Shown one piece after another: positions 44,518 through 56,125 of a stretch of DNA of 64,000 bases. The notes below the pieces were generated by a model. That model searched no databases and was not told the origin of the DNA. It saw only the letters and a list, made by a program, of their open reading frames with translations. The DNA lies in assembly GCA_015143295.1 (NCBI GenBank), contig CM026560.1:8620501-8684500 (forward strand), written 5' to 3'. The DNA comes from Tetracentron sinense. Its lineage: Eukaryota > Streptophyta > Magnoliopsida > Trochodendrales > Trochodendraceae. A program made the translations under genes and the position numbers. Numbering within the stretch: position 1 is the first letter of the stretch; the number at the start of each line of letters is the position of its first letter.

Positions 44518-45950
44518 CATGGATCTCATGGGTCCAACTCGAACTGAAAGTCTAGAAGGTAAGCGATATATCCTAGTGATGGTTGATGATTTCTTAAGGA
44601 TGTCATGGGTTGCATTCATAAGAGAGAAGTTGGATGCTTTTGAGAACTTCAAGAATATTTGCTTGAGAGTGCAAAATGAAAAGTGATGTCCTATCACTCG
44701 AATTTGAAGTGATCAAGGAAAGGAGTTTGAAAACTCCAAGTACAATGAGTTTTGTGATGAATCGGGCATCAAACATGAATTTTAAGCACCAATAATATCT
44801 CTGTAAAACGGTGTTGTGGAAAGAAAGAATAGGGTGCTTTAAGAGATGGCTAGGGTGATGCTTCATAGCAACAACCTGACTGCTCATTTCTGGGTTGAAG
44901 CAGTTAGCACTGCATGCTATACTGTAAACAGAGTCTACACTAGGCTCGAAACTAGGAAGACACCCTATGAGCTGTGGTACAACAAGAAACCCAATGTCAA
45001 TTACTTTTGAGTATTCAGAAGTAAATGCTATATCCTTAGGGATAGAGAGCAATTGGGTTAGTTTGATTCACGGAGTTATGAAGGGATTTTTCTTGGATAT
45101 TTCACAAATAGTAGGGCTTATCGAGTGTACAACTTGAGAACCTCTACTGTTATGGAGTCCTTAAATGTGGTGGTTGATGACTCAGGATCTGAGTCCTTAC
45201 AACTAGAGGATGACAATGCTGATGAAGGTGTGAAATTCCAATATCTAAATCAGAAGATGAATTACCTTCAAAGTCACCTCCTAAAAAATTTGCACATCCT
45301 AGGGTTATGAGACCTCACTCAAATGAAATCATTGGAAACCTTGAAAGTGGAGTGAGAACTCAGAAACAAGTTGAAAATGAAGTTAGCAACTTTTGCTATA
45401 CTTTTATATTCGACCCCAAAAATGTAACTGAAGCTCTCACAGAGGAAAACTGGATAAATACCATGCAAGAAGAGCTAAATCAGTTTACAAGGAATGATCT
45501 ATGGTTTTTATTTCCTAGGCCTAAAGATACAAATCTTAGTGGTACTAAATGGATTTTCAAGAACAAATCTAATGAACATGGTACCATTATAAGAAACAAG
45601 GTCAGGTTAGTTGCTCAAGGATATACTCAGATTGAGGGCATTGATTTTAATGAAACCTTTGCTCTTGTTGCTCGGGTAGAGTCCATTAGAATCTTGCTAG
45701 CTGTTGTATGTCATCTCAAATTCAAACTCTTTCAAATGGAAGGCAAGAGTGCCTTTCTGAATAGCATTCTTCAGGAGGAAGTTTATGTGGAACAACCAAA
45801 AGGGTAAGAGGACCCCAATCATCCTGATCAGGTTTATAGATTAAAAATGGCTCTCTATGGTTTAAAACAATCTCTCAGAGCTTGGTATAAGAGACTAACT
45901 ACATACCTCTTAGAAAAGGGATTTTCGAGAGAGGGAGTAGTAGGACCCTA
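44518..45950 (+). pseudogene. pol: Second copia (Sirevirus-like) pol fragment: integrase to RT
   Basis: Starts in the integrase core (MDLMGPTRT, MVDDFLRMSWVAF), then GVVERKNR with stops around it. The C-terminal side follows (KTPYELWYNKKP, FLGYFTNSRAY), then RT (GTKWIFKNK, FQMEGKSAFLN with Asp changed to Gly, [13 protein letters not shown]), stopping where the Tekay LTR begins at 45951. It differs enough from the 37005 pol to be another family. Both the Sirevirus LTR (left) and Tekay B (right) are inserted into it; its 5' part is outside the window and its 3' part is not found beyond 60735. Confidence 0.85.
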
Positions 45951-46242
45951 TGTCGCGACCCAAAACCCACCCTAGGAGTTAGAGTGAATTGTGGACGACT
46001 AAATCATGACTTGCTTGACAACCACCTGCAAAACACCCACAGAGCATACACAATAGAGGATAACAGCGGAAGCATAACTATAAAACACAACGGAAGTCTA
46101 ACAAACCTCTAAGTATATACACATGGTCCAAGTTTTAATACAAAGAATTCAAAACAAAGAAAGTGCGGACATGCCCGCCAAAATACATAGATATAATCAC
46201 TCATGCTCACCCACAGCTAATCCACTCAGAATCTAACACCAC

Positions 46243-46440
46243 CTACTGATAACCCTCTACGGGAGGTTCCTCCAAAGGCTTCTCGACGTACTCCTCCTCC
46301 ACCAATGGACCAGGAGCACAAACATCAAATGGAGCAGCAGCTCCCTCAGAACCTGCCGACATAAGAAGTACGGCTGAGCATGGAATACTCAGTGGGTACT
46401 AAATACTAACCAACAGTTATAGCAAGAGATAGCAATGCAT
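46243..46440 (-). pseudogene. LTR small ORF, Tekay B 3' LTR
   Basis: 66 codons with the family pattern (YPLSIPCSAVLLMSAG, then APFDVCAPGPLVEEEY and VEGYQ) but with an in-frame TAA in the hydrophobic part and a TAG where the sister ORF at 10608 has Trp. The downstream acidic part is open. The copy in the 5' LTR has the same stops, so the break predates insertion. Confidence 0.45.
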
Positions 46441-46699
46441 ACCCAGGAAACAATATAGATATATATGAATCAGGAACAGTTAATATCATACAAAGAAATA
46501 AGGAAATTCATAATCATGCTTGCAGTTCATGAAAAGCCGATAAAATCCTTGAAAAACACCATGCACTTGACTTGACTTAAAATACCCTTCATGTAATTGG
46601 GAACTTAAATACCGTGTCATGCTTGTATCATGCGTGCCATGTCATGCTATGCGTGTCATGCGTGTATCATGCTTGCTTATTCGGAATTTAAACATGTTC

Positions 46700-46950
46700 A
46701 CATGCCTAGTTGCCGTTCATAGTCCATCGCAACTAGTATCCTATATGCTGAATGATATGCCTAGTTGCCGTTCATAGCCCATCGCAACTAGTATCCATGC
46801 GAAATGTGTATGACTAGTTGCCGTTCATAGCCCGTCGCAACTAGCATCCATGCGGAATGATATGCCTAGTTGCCGTTCATAGTCCGTCGCAACTAGTACC
46901 CTATATGCAGATGGGTATGCCTAGTTGCCGTTCATAGTTCATCGCAACTA
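46700..46950 (-). repeat. 55-bp hairpin array, five units
   Basis: Units contain CTAGTTGC, then a 15-base loop CGTTCATAGTCCRTC, then GCAACTAG: 8-bp perfect arms, spaced about 55 bp. The 5' LTR has six units (54322-54625). Confidence 0.85.
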
Positions 46951-47999
46951 GCATCCATGCGTGTCATGTCATGCCATGAGTGTCATGAAATGCTATGCTA
47001 TGCGTGTCATGCGATGCTATGCCATGCGTGTAATGCGATGCCATGCCATGCGTGTAATGCGATGGGATGGGAGACCCTTCCCTATGCAATGCTTGATCAT
47101 CTTGTCCTTGACAAAAGTGAACTGAAACATATCGTAGGATATGCCCCACCTCTACATCTCGTCCTTGAAAACATCGGTAAATCACGTCATTTCATGCCGT
47201 GCTCGTGTAATCGTGTACACACTTGCAATGGAAATTAAATATGACATTTTGGGGAATTCACAATACATTGCACATCACCATATATACAAGTAATAAATTA
47301 AACAATTTAGGGAAAGCGCGAAAACACAATACCATAACCCTAGCAATTTCCATGAATGTTTAAGCATGCAATTTCTTTATTTATTATTCATTTCATTCAT
47401 CTTGGTATTTCATCAGACATGGTGTGTTCATTATTGATTTACCCTACAACATGCTTTTCTAGATGGGTTTTACTCAAATCATGCATGTATGTTCATTATT
47501 GGAACAATGCCCTCCCCATTTTAATCATCACAACACAACCATTGGCATCCAATCGTCCATTCCATCTCCATTCACCATTCACAACCATCCATCTCATAGC
47601 ACATGTGTAAATAAAGGAAAATAAAGAGAAATAAAGGGAAAAGAGGAACTATAACTAGGAGGGTAGCAAGGAGTACCGAACTTGATCAAGTGAGGAAGAA
47701 ATCCCCTTCCAAAAACGACCGTGAGTTGCTGCCCTAGCTTGAGGAGATGCTCCTTACGAGCTTGTGCCTTGATCTTGAAGAAAAATGGGCTTGAGTTGAG
47801 TGTGGGTTCACAAACCTCTTGATTTCTCTCCAAAATAGAAACCCTAGGTTTAGGAATCGCCCTCTCCTCTCTTCTTATCTCCCAATCTCTCTAAGTGTCG
47901 AAATGAAGCCTTAAAGGCTCGGATTAAACTCTTAAGGTAAGAGTGAACCGACCAAAAGACCATAATACCCTTACTGAAATTTCTGCAAAAACGCGAGTA

Positions 48000-48165
48000 C
48001 CGAGCGATTGGTGTTAATGACCGATCGATCGGTTTCATAACCAAGCGATCGGTTAAAATTTCACTCTCTGGAAAATTTTCCCATACAAAAATCTTGACCA
48101 GTTGATAGCCTCCGAGCGATCGTTTCGGACCGATCGATCGCTTCATGGACCGAGCGATCGGTGGT
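48000..48165 (-). promoter_or_regulatory. CGATCGATCG palindrome array, Tekay B 3' LTR
   Basis: Six copies of ACCGATCGATCGGT variants, as in Tekay A. The matching 5' LTR array (55665-55815) lacks one copy through a short deletion. Confidence 0.6.
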
Positions 48166-48475
48166 CTGCAGGTCCAAACTGTTTTAGCCATAACTTTTGA
48201 CTCGTTCGTCCGATTTTGACGATTCAACTTGCGTTGGGTTCGTACTTCGAAAACGAACATTTCTGACATTTTGGAATTTCCAATTTATTCCTTATTTATT
48301 AATTATACCTCTTTGAAGGCAAAATGGCAACGAAAGTGTCATGCATTAAATGTGAAAAGGTCCGGGGCTCTACATCCTCCCCCCCTTACAAAAATTTCAT
48401 CATCGAAATTTAGACGCTACTTGCATTACAAACCAAAAAGAAAATTACAAGTCATATACAAACTTAAACAAAAAC

Positions 48476-51400
48476 TCATTCAAATAATTCTGGGTACTTC
48501 GCTTTGACTTTGGCTTCACGCTCCCATGTAGCTTCTTCCCGAGCATGGTGTTGCCATTGTACAAGAACCAAAGGGATTGTCTTGTTGCGAAGCACTTGAT
48601 CTCTCTGATCCAATAGATGAACCCGCTTTTCAACTAACGTGAGATCTGCTCGAATTTCCAACGGTTCCAAGTCTATGACATGCGAAGGATCCGCAATGTA
48701 CTTCCGAAGCATAGACACATGGAAAACGTTGTGAACCGCGGCCATGTGAGGTGGAAGAGCAACCCTGTAAGCAACCTCACCAACACGCGTGATAATCTTA
48801 AACGGGCCAACATATCGAGGACTAAGCTTGCCTCGCCTGCCAAATCTCATAATCCCCTTGCTAGGAGATACCTTCACAAAGACTTGATCCCCAACTTGGA
48901 ATTCCAAGTCCCTTCGGTGCGTGTCCGCATAGCTCTTTTGACGATCTTGGGTGGCTTTCAACCGATCCCGGATGATCTTGACTATACTCGCAGTTTGCTC
49001 AATCAACTCTGGACCAAGTACTTTCCTTTCTCCTACCTCATCCTAGTAAAGAGGAGACCTGCAGCTTCGCCCATACAAAGCCTCGAACGGAGCCATTTGG
49101 ATACTCGCCTGATAGCTATTGTTGTAGGCAAACTCCACCAAAGGCAAGTGCTCTTCCCAACTGCCTTTGAAATCCAGCATACAAGCCCGAAGCATGTCTT
49201 CTATTACTTGGTTCACCCTCTCGGTTTGTCCATCCGTCTGTGGATGAAAAGCAGTGCTGAAATCAAGTCGGGAACCCATGGCCTCCTGAAAACTCTTCCA
49301 GAATCTTGATGTGAATCTCGGATCCCGATCTGAGACAATACTAACTGGCATCCCGTGTAGCCTAACAACTTCCTTGATATATAGTGCGGCTAACTGACTA
49401 GAGTTGAAGGTAGTACGGTAGGGTAAGAAATGAGCGGACTTTGTCAAACGATCCACTACTACCCATATCGCATCTGAGCCCCTTGCCGTCTTTGGTAAGC
49501 CAACTATGAAATCCATGGATATGTTCTCCCATTTCCACTCGGGAATAGGAAGAGAATGCAATAGACCGGCGGGTCGCATGTGTTCTGCTTTCACCTGTTG
49601 GCACACTAAGCACCGTGCCACATATTCTGTAACATCCCTCTTCATATTCCGCTACCAAAAGTGACTCTTGAGGTTCTGGTACATCTTCGTACCCCCTGGA
49701 TGCACAGTGTACTTTGCCTGGTGGGCTTCATCCATAATCTCCCTCCGAAGATCTGCATTGGCTGGGACACACAGCCTTCCCTTGAATGTGATAGCACCTT
49801 GGCTAGTGAGAGAGAAGTCCTCACTACCCTTAGCAACTTCCTTGTCCCGATAAGCCAACAATTCAGCATTCGTGGCTTGGTATTCTTGGATCAAATCTAT
49901 AATGTATGGCCGAACCGTGACATTTGCCAAGATAGGACTACGGACAGAGTCATTCACACTAATGTCCAGATTTGCCAAGTCTTCAAGTAGCTTCCATTCC
50001 TGCACTAACATGCATGCTAATAACCCCGGAGGTCTTCTACTCAAAGCATTAGCCACTACATTTGCTTTACCCGGGTGGTATTGAATGGTACAATCATAGT
50101 CTTTCAAAAATTTCATCCAACGCCGTTGCCTTAGATTCAGCTCCTTTTGGGAAAAGAGATACTTGGGACTCTTGAGATCAGTGAACACATAGAACTCCAC
50201 CCCATAAAGGTAATGACGCCAAATCTTAAGTGCAAACACGACCGCCGCAAGCTCCAAGTCGTGCGTGGGATAATTCTTCTCATGCTCCTTCAATTGCCTT
50301 GATGCATAGGCAATGACTTTCTTGTGCTGCATGAGTACACACCCAAGTCCAACGTGTGAGGCATCACTATACACCTCATACCCATAAGGTCCGGATGGCA
50401 CAGTAAGGACAGGGGCTGTAGTAAGCCTCTTCTTCAGTTCCGTGAAACTGATCTCGCACTTATCACTCCATAAAAACTTGGCGTTCTTCCTTGTCAGGTA
50501 AGTGAGCGGTGCCGCGAGGCTGGAGAAACCCTCTATGAATCTCCTGTAGTAGCCTGCCAACCCAAGAAAACTGCGTATCTCCATGACACTCTTGGGCCTC
50601 GTCCAGCTCATAACAGCCTGTATTTTCTTCGGATCAACAGAGATGCCTTCCACAGAAACAACGTGGCCTAGGAATGCCACCTCTTCCAACCAAAACTCAC
50701 ACTTACTGAGTTTGGTGTATAGCTTGTGCTCTCTCAGCATTTCCAATGCAAGGCGAAGGTCTCGCATGTGATCTTCCCGTGTTTGGGAATACACCAAGAT
50801 ATCGTCGACAAACACTATCACGCATCGATCTAGGTTTGGCCAGAACACCCGGTTCATTAAATCCATAAAAGCTGTCGGCGCGTTTGTGAGACCAAAAGGC
50901 ATTACCAAGAATTCGTAGTGTCCGTATCGAGTCCGAAAAGCCGTTTTGGGAATATCTTCCGCCTTAATCTTCAACTGGTGATAACCCGATCGAAGATCTA
51001 TCTTTGAGAAAAATCTCGCTCCCTTCAACTGATCGAACAAATCATCAATTCTAGGTAATGGATACCTATTCTTTATAGTGACCTTGTTCAATTGCCGGTA
51101 ATCGACGTACATCCGCATCGAACCATCTTTCTTCTTAACAAACAACACCGGGGCACCCCACGGTGAGACACTTGGTCGAATGAAACCAAGGCCTTGTAAT
51201 TCCTCCAACTGAGTCTTCAACTCCTTGAGTTCTACCGGGGCCATTCTATACAGAGCCCGAGAGATGGGAGCTGTGCCTGGTGTAAGCTCAATCACAAACT
51301 GAATCTCCCTGTCTGGAGGTAATCCTGGCAACTCCTCTGGAAATACATCCAGGAATTCACTCACGACCGGAAGAGTCGAAGAGTCCTTTGTCTCGAGGTT

Positions 51401-51800
51401 CGCTAAGCTCAATGCCGCAAAACGAGCGATATCTCTACTTTTTAACCCCGGAAGTGAAATGGAATTCCTTCTACCGGTTTGAAGAGTAACATCTTCTCAA
51501 AGCAAGCTACATGCCCATGATGTGCGGCTAACCAATCCATTCTCAATATAACATCAAAGTCTTGGAATCCCAGGACGATGAGATCAACCGCCAACTCGTG
51601 GCTTCCAACTTGGACCACACTATTTCTATACACTTTATCTGCCAATACTGTTTTGCCGAGAGGAGTCGAAATGGCTAACTCCGGTTCCAGCTGACTTGGC
51701 TCTATAGAAAAGCCTTCTGAAAAACTCGGCGAGACAAATGAATGAGTAGACCCGGTATCAATCAACACTCGAGCCAAATACTCATTGACTAGTAGGGTTC
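48476..51800 (-). pseudogene. pol: Tekay B copy 1 pol
   Basis: Exon 2 from the acceptor at 51800. Protease (VLIDTGSTHSFV) at 51442-51800, then a 1-base deletion near 51436 shifts the frame. Protease end, RT (FVDD intact), RNase H (YSDAS; FTDLKS where FTDHKS is usual) and integrase zinc region lie at 49652-51412. A TAG where Tekay A has Trp at 49649-49651 is followed by the integrase core at 49043-49645 with D, D and E in place. A second TAG at the Trp of PLY.DEVGE follows, then the C-terminal part with chromodomain at 48476-49006 (VLVQWQHH, EATWE). The two stops and the shift recur in copy 2. Confidence 0.92.
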
Positions 51801-51948
51801 CTGAAATTTTAACTAGCAGAGTTAATCCATGCATCAACAGTGTATACATGTAGGTATATATACATATATAACATGCCAAGTACATACACAATCAAATAAT
51901 ACTTAACAGTTTAATTTACGGATAATTAAATAAGCTACAACTGCGTAC
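51801..51948 (-). other. Probable gag-protease intron, Tekay B copy 1 (148 nt)
   Basis: CAAG|GTACGC ... AAAATTTCAG|GAACC on the minus strand. Splicing joins DDVVQ in frame to TLLVNEYLARVLIDTG. Unspliced, the frame ends after VVQGTQL at a TAG in the intron. Same position as in Tekay A. Confidence 0.75.
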
Positions 51949-53197
51949 CTTGCACTACATCGTCAGATGCAAGTGCATCACCCTCTGTTAAGGCAAAAAC
52001 TCGCCCCTGGTTTGCCTGGCGAGACTGAGGTGTAGACCGGGTAGTCTGAGATGACGCCTGATATGATCCTGCTAGGCGTGCTGGGGGCCTAATAGCTTGT
52101 GACTGGCCTGGCAAATGCCGGGTAGGGCAATCCCTGATCACGTGGCCCTGGCGACCATAGTGAAAACATCCACCCGATGCTCTTAGGCAATCCCCTGCCG
52201 GGTGCCTTTGGCCGCATGAAGTTTAGACCTCGTGCGTGCTGGTAGGAGGGGCCTGAGGTGGAGCATATCTCGCCACCTGAGGTGCAACTGGCCGTGGGGC
52301 CGGGAGGGCCTGAGGTCGAGGTGCCTGTGGTACATACTGCCGTGGTGCTGGAGGCAAATAAGTCGGCCTCATCGGTGGTGCTGGCCATCTATACTGATAA
52401 GGGCCGGTACGAGCCTGCCTCTCTAGAGGTGCTGAACTACTGGATTGGCCTCTCGTCAATTCCCTCTTCTTGGACACCGCCTCAGAGTTGGTCTCAACCA
52501 ACAAGGCTTTATCCACCACTTCAGCGTAAGTGGCGTGCCTAAAGACCGATACTTTCTCCATGATGACATCCTTGAGTCCTTGCTCAAACCTCCTCGCCTT
52601 CATTGCCTCGGTGGCAATCATATGTGTCGCGAAGCATGATAGCTCCGAGAACTTGGCCTCATAAGCGGCCACAGACATCGAACCTTGCTCAAGGTTGATG
52701 AATTCTCTCTCTTTCTTTTCCCGAGCTCCAACCGGGAAATACTTCTTATAGAACGTATCCTTAAACTCCTCCCAAGTCCACGGTTGACCTTGCATGGTCA
52801 AGTTCCATGTCCTCAATGCGGACAACCACCAATGGTGGGCTTCACCTTCTAGCATGAAAACTGCCCATGCTACTTTCTCTTCCTCTGTAGGAGAGAGCAC
52901 CGCAAATATCTTCTCAACCTGGAGGATCCAAGCCTCCGTAGCAAGAGGATCCATACTCGCATGGAAGGATGGAGGCCTCAATCTCCGGAATGCCTCAATT
53001 CCACCTGTACGATGTACTGGAGCTCCAGGCAGTGGAGTAGGTGCCGCTGATGCTAGTATAGTTTGCCGAGCCGCCAGGATGGCAAATGTCTTAGCAATAG
53101 AGCCTAAGACCTGAGAGAGGTCCGGCTGCTCATCCTCATCTCGTGAAGAAGAGGAAGCTCTGGTATGTGGCCCACGACCCCGTGTGTTCCATCTCAT
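51949..53197 (-). pseudogene. gag: Tekay B copy 1 gag
   Basis: From ATG 53197. Gag domain with EGEAHHWW and KKYFPVGAREKKEREF; Pro/Ala-rich linker with repeated PPAPRQ; zinc knuckle with Tyr at the second Cys position (CFHYGRQGHVIRDC). An in-frame TAA at 52223-52225 (THEV then stop) breaks it just before the zinc knuckle; copy 2 has a Cys codon there. Confidence 0.9.
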
Positions 53198-53558
53198 GAC
53201 TAAAGTCCTGAGAATAATAACACCACATGAGTCTAACTTGAAACCACAGTTTATTTCAATGCCATTTCACAATAATTCAATTTGTATTAGTTGTATAATA
53301 CTAATATACATCACATCAAGTCATCAGACTATTCATCACATTATACTTATACTTTAGTGTTCTAGCGTACCTAGGACCCGTACTTGGTTAAAGCAACCAT
53401 TTTAGACTAAGACTAAAGTTTAGTCTTACACTTGGAACCAGACTCGCTCCCGACTTACTTCCTTCCTAACTTGTTTCCTAACATATGCTCTTGTCAAGCC
53501 ATGGTATAAGATTCTAAGTGACCCTAGAGACCTAAAGCCTAAGCTTTGATACCACTTC
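53198..53558 (-). promoter_or_regulatory. Leader and primer-binding site of Tekay B copy 1
   Basis: AAGTGGTATCAAAGC at 53543-53557 on the minus strand, abutting the 5' LTR, fits an initiator tRNA-Met primer with one mismatch to the usual CAGAGC. The 340 bases between it and gag are non-coding leader. Confidence 0.8.
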
Positions 53559-53859
53559 TGTCGCGACCCAAAACCCACCCTAGGAGTTAGAGTGAATCGT
53601 GGACGACTAAATCATGACTTACATGACTTGCTTGACAACCACCTGCAAAACACCCACAGAGCATACACAATAGAGGATAACAGCGGAAGCATAACTATAA
53701 AACACAGTGAAAGTCTAACAAACCTCTAAGTATATACACATGGTCCATGTTTTAATACAAAGAATTCAAAACAAAGAAAGTGCGGACATGCCCGCCAAAA
53801 TACATAGATATAATCACTCATGCTCACCCACAGCTAATCCACTCAGAATCTAACACCAC

Positions 53860-54057
53860 CTACTGATAACCCTCTACGGGAGGTTCCTCCAAAGGCTCCT
53901 CGACGTACTCCTCCTCCACCCATGGACCAGGAGCACAAACATCAAATGGAGCAGCAGCTCCCTCAGAACCTGCCGACATAAGAAGTACGGCTGAGCATGG
54001 AATACTCAGCGGGTACTAAATACTAACCAACAGTTATAGCAAGAGATAGCAATGCAT
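53860..54057 (-). pseudogene. LTR small ORF, Tekay B middle LTR
   Basis: Same 66-codon frame and the same two stops as 46243-46440. Here the acidic part reads APGPWVEEEY, the family consensus, where the left LTR has Leu. Confidence 0.45.
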
Positions 54058-54321
54058 ACCCAGGAAACAATATAGATATATATGAATCAGGAACAGTTAA
54101 TATCATACAAAGAAATAAGGAAATTCATAATCATGCTTGCAGTTCATGAAAAGCCGATAAAATCCTTGAAAAACACCATGCACTTGACTTGACTTAAAAT
54201 ACCCTTCATGTAATTGGGAACTTAAATACCGTGTCATGCTTGTATCATGCGTGCCATGTCATGCTATGCGTGTCATGCGTGTATCATGCTTGCTTATTCG
54301 GAATTTAAACATGTTCACATG

Positions 54322-54625
54322 CCTAGTTGCCGTTCATAGTCCGTCGCAACTAGTATCCTATATGCTGAATGATATCCCTAGTTGCCGTTCATAGCCCATC
54401 GCAACTAGTATCCATGCGAAATGTGTATGACTAGTTTCCGTTCATAGCCCGTCGCAACTAGCATCCATGCGGAATGATATGCCTAGTTGCCGTTCATAGT
54501 CCGTCGCAACTAGTACCCTATATGCAGATGGGTATGCCTAGTTGCCGTTCATAGTCCGTCGCAACTAGTACCCTATATGCAGATGGGTATGCCTAGTTGC
54601 CGTTCATAGTCCGTCGCAACTAGCA
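54322..54625 (-). repeat. 55-bp hairpin array, six units
   Basis: Like 46700-46950 with one more unit; one left arm has changed to CTAGTTTC (54434-54441), leaving a mismatch. Confidence 0.85.
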
Positions 54626-56125
54626 TCCATGCATGTCATGTCATGCCATGAGTGTTATGAAATGCTATGCTATGCGGGTCATGCGATGCTATGCCATGTG
54701 TGTAATGCAATGCCATGCCATGCGTGTAATGCGATCGGATGGGAGACCCTTCCCTATGCAATGCATGATCATCTTGTCCGTGACAAAAGTGAAGTGAAAC
54801 ATAGCGTAGGATATGCCCCACCTCTACATCTCGTACTTGAAAACATCGGTAAATCACGTCATTTCATGCCGTGCTCGTGTAATCGTGTACACACTTGCAA
54901 TGGAAATTAAATATGACATTTTGGGGAATTCACAATACATTGCACATCACCATATATACAAGTAATAAATTAAACAATTTAGGGAAAGCGCGAAAACACA
55001 CTACCATAACCCTAGCAATTTCCATGAATGTTTAAGCTTGCAATTTCTTTATTTATTATTCATTTCATTCATCTTGGCATTTCATCAAACATGGTGTGTT
55101 CATTATTGATTTACCCTACAACATGCTTTTCTAGATGGGTTTTACTCAAATCATGCATGTATGTTCATTATTGGAACAATGCCCTCCACATTTTAATCAT
55201 CACAACACAACCATTGGCATCCAATCGTCCATTCCATCTCCATTCACCATTCAGAACCATCCATCTCATAGCACATGTGTAAATAAAGGAAAATAAAGAG
55301 AAATAAAGGGAAAAGAGGAACTATAACTAAGAGGGTAGCAAGGAGTACCGACATTGATCAAGTGAGGAAAAAACCCCTTCCAAAAACGACCGTGAGTTGC
55401 TGCCCTAGCTTGAGGAGATGCTCCTCACGAGCTTGTGCCTTGATCTTGAAGAAAAATGGGCTTGAGTTGAGTGTGGGTTCACAAACCTCTTGATTTCTCT
55501 CCAAAATAGAAACCCTAGGTTTAGGAATCGCCCTCTCCTCTCTTCTTATCTCCCAATCTCTCTAAGTGTCGAAATGAACCCTTAAAGGCTCGGGTTAAAC
55601 TCTTAAGGTAAGAGTGAACCAACCAAAAGAACATAATACCCTTACTGAAATTTCTGCAAAAACGCGAGTACCGAGCGATTGGTGTTAATGACCGATCGAT
55701 CGGTTAAAATTTCACTCTCTGAAAAATTTTCCCATACAAAAATCTTGACCAGTCGATAGCCTCCGAGCGATCGTTTTGGACCGATCGATCGCTTCATAGA
55801 CCGAGCGATCGGTGGTCTGCAGGTCCAAACTGTTTTGGCCATAACTTTTGACTCGTTCGTCCGATTTTGACGATTCAACTTGCGTTGGGTTCGTACTTCG
55901 AAAACGAACATTTCTAACATTTTGGAATTTCCAATTTCTTCCTTATTTATTAATTATACCTCTTTAAAGGCAAAATGGCAACGAAAGTGTCATGCATTAA
56001 ATGTGAAAAGGTCCGGGGCTCTACATCCTCCCCCCCTTACAAAAATTTCGTCCTCGAAATTTAGACGCTACTTGTATTACAACCAAAAAGAAAATTACAA
56101 GTCATATACAAACTTATACAAAAAC

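Larger units (their letters stand above)
45951..48374 (-). mobile_element. 3' LTR of Tekay B copy 1 (2,424 bp)
   Basis: TGTAGAGCCCCGGAC at 48374 to GGGTCGCGACA at 45951 on the minus strand. Contains palindromes (48000-48165), leader ORF (47594-47833), hairpin array of five units (46700-46950) and the small ORF (46243-46440). Confidence 0.93.
45951..56025 (-). mobile_element. Tekay-type Ty3/gypsy element, family B copy 1
   Basis: Minus strand: 5' LTR 53559-56025, primer site, gag, intron, pol with chromodomain, purine tract (48375-48387), 3' LTR 45951-48374. The LTRs differ mostly by unit number in a hairpin array and two short indels. CCCTA before 45951 would be the target duplication, but the right partner is not at 56026, where a second internal region begins directly. 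Confidence 0.93.
53559..56025 (-). mobile_element. Middle LTR: 5' LTR of copy 1 and 3' LTR of copy 2
   Basis: 2,467 bp, same ends as 45951-48374. It has six hairpin units (54322-54625), palindromes 55665-55815, small-ORF copy 53860-54057 and a 9-bp insertion near 53617. Internal sequence begins on both sides of it, so it is shared by two tandem copies. Confidence 0.92.

Noticed and set aside
46957-47238. Cys/His-rich frame (CHACNAMPCHAC pattern), zinc-protein look-alike
   Set aside because: Comes from GCATGCCATGCGTGTAATGC-type simple sequence in the LTR; the copy at 54629-54910 has changes without regard to codons.
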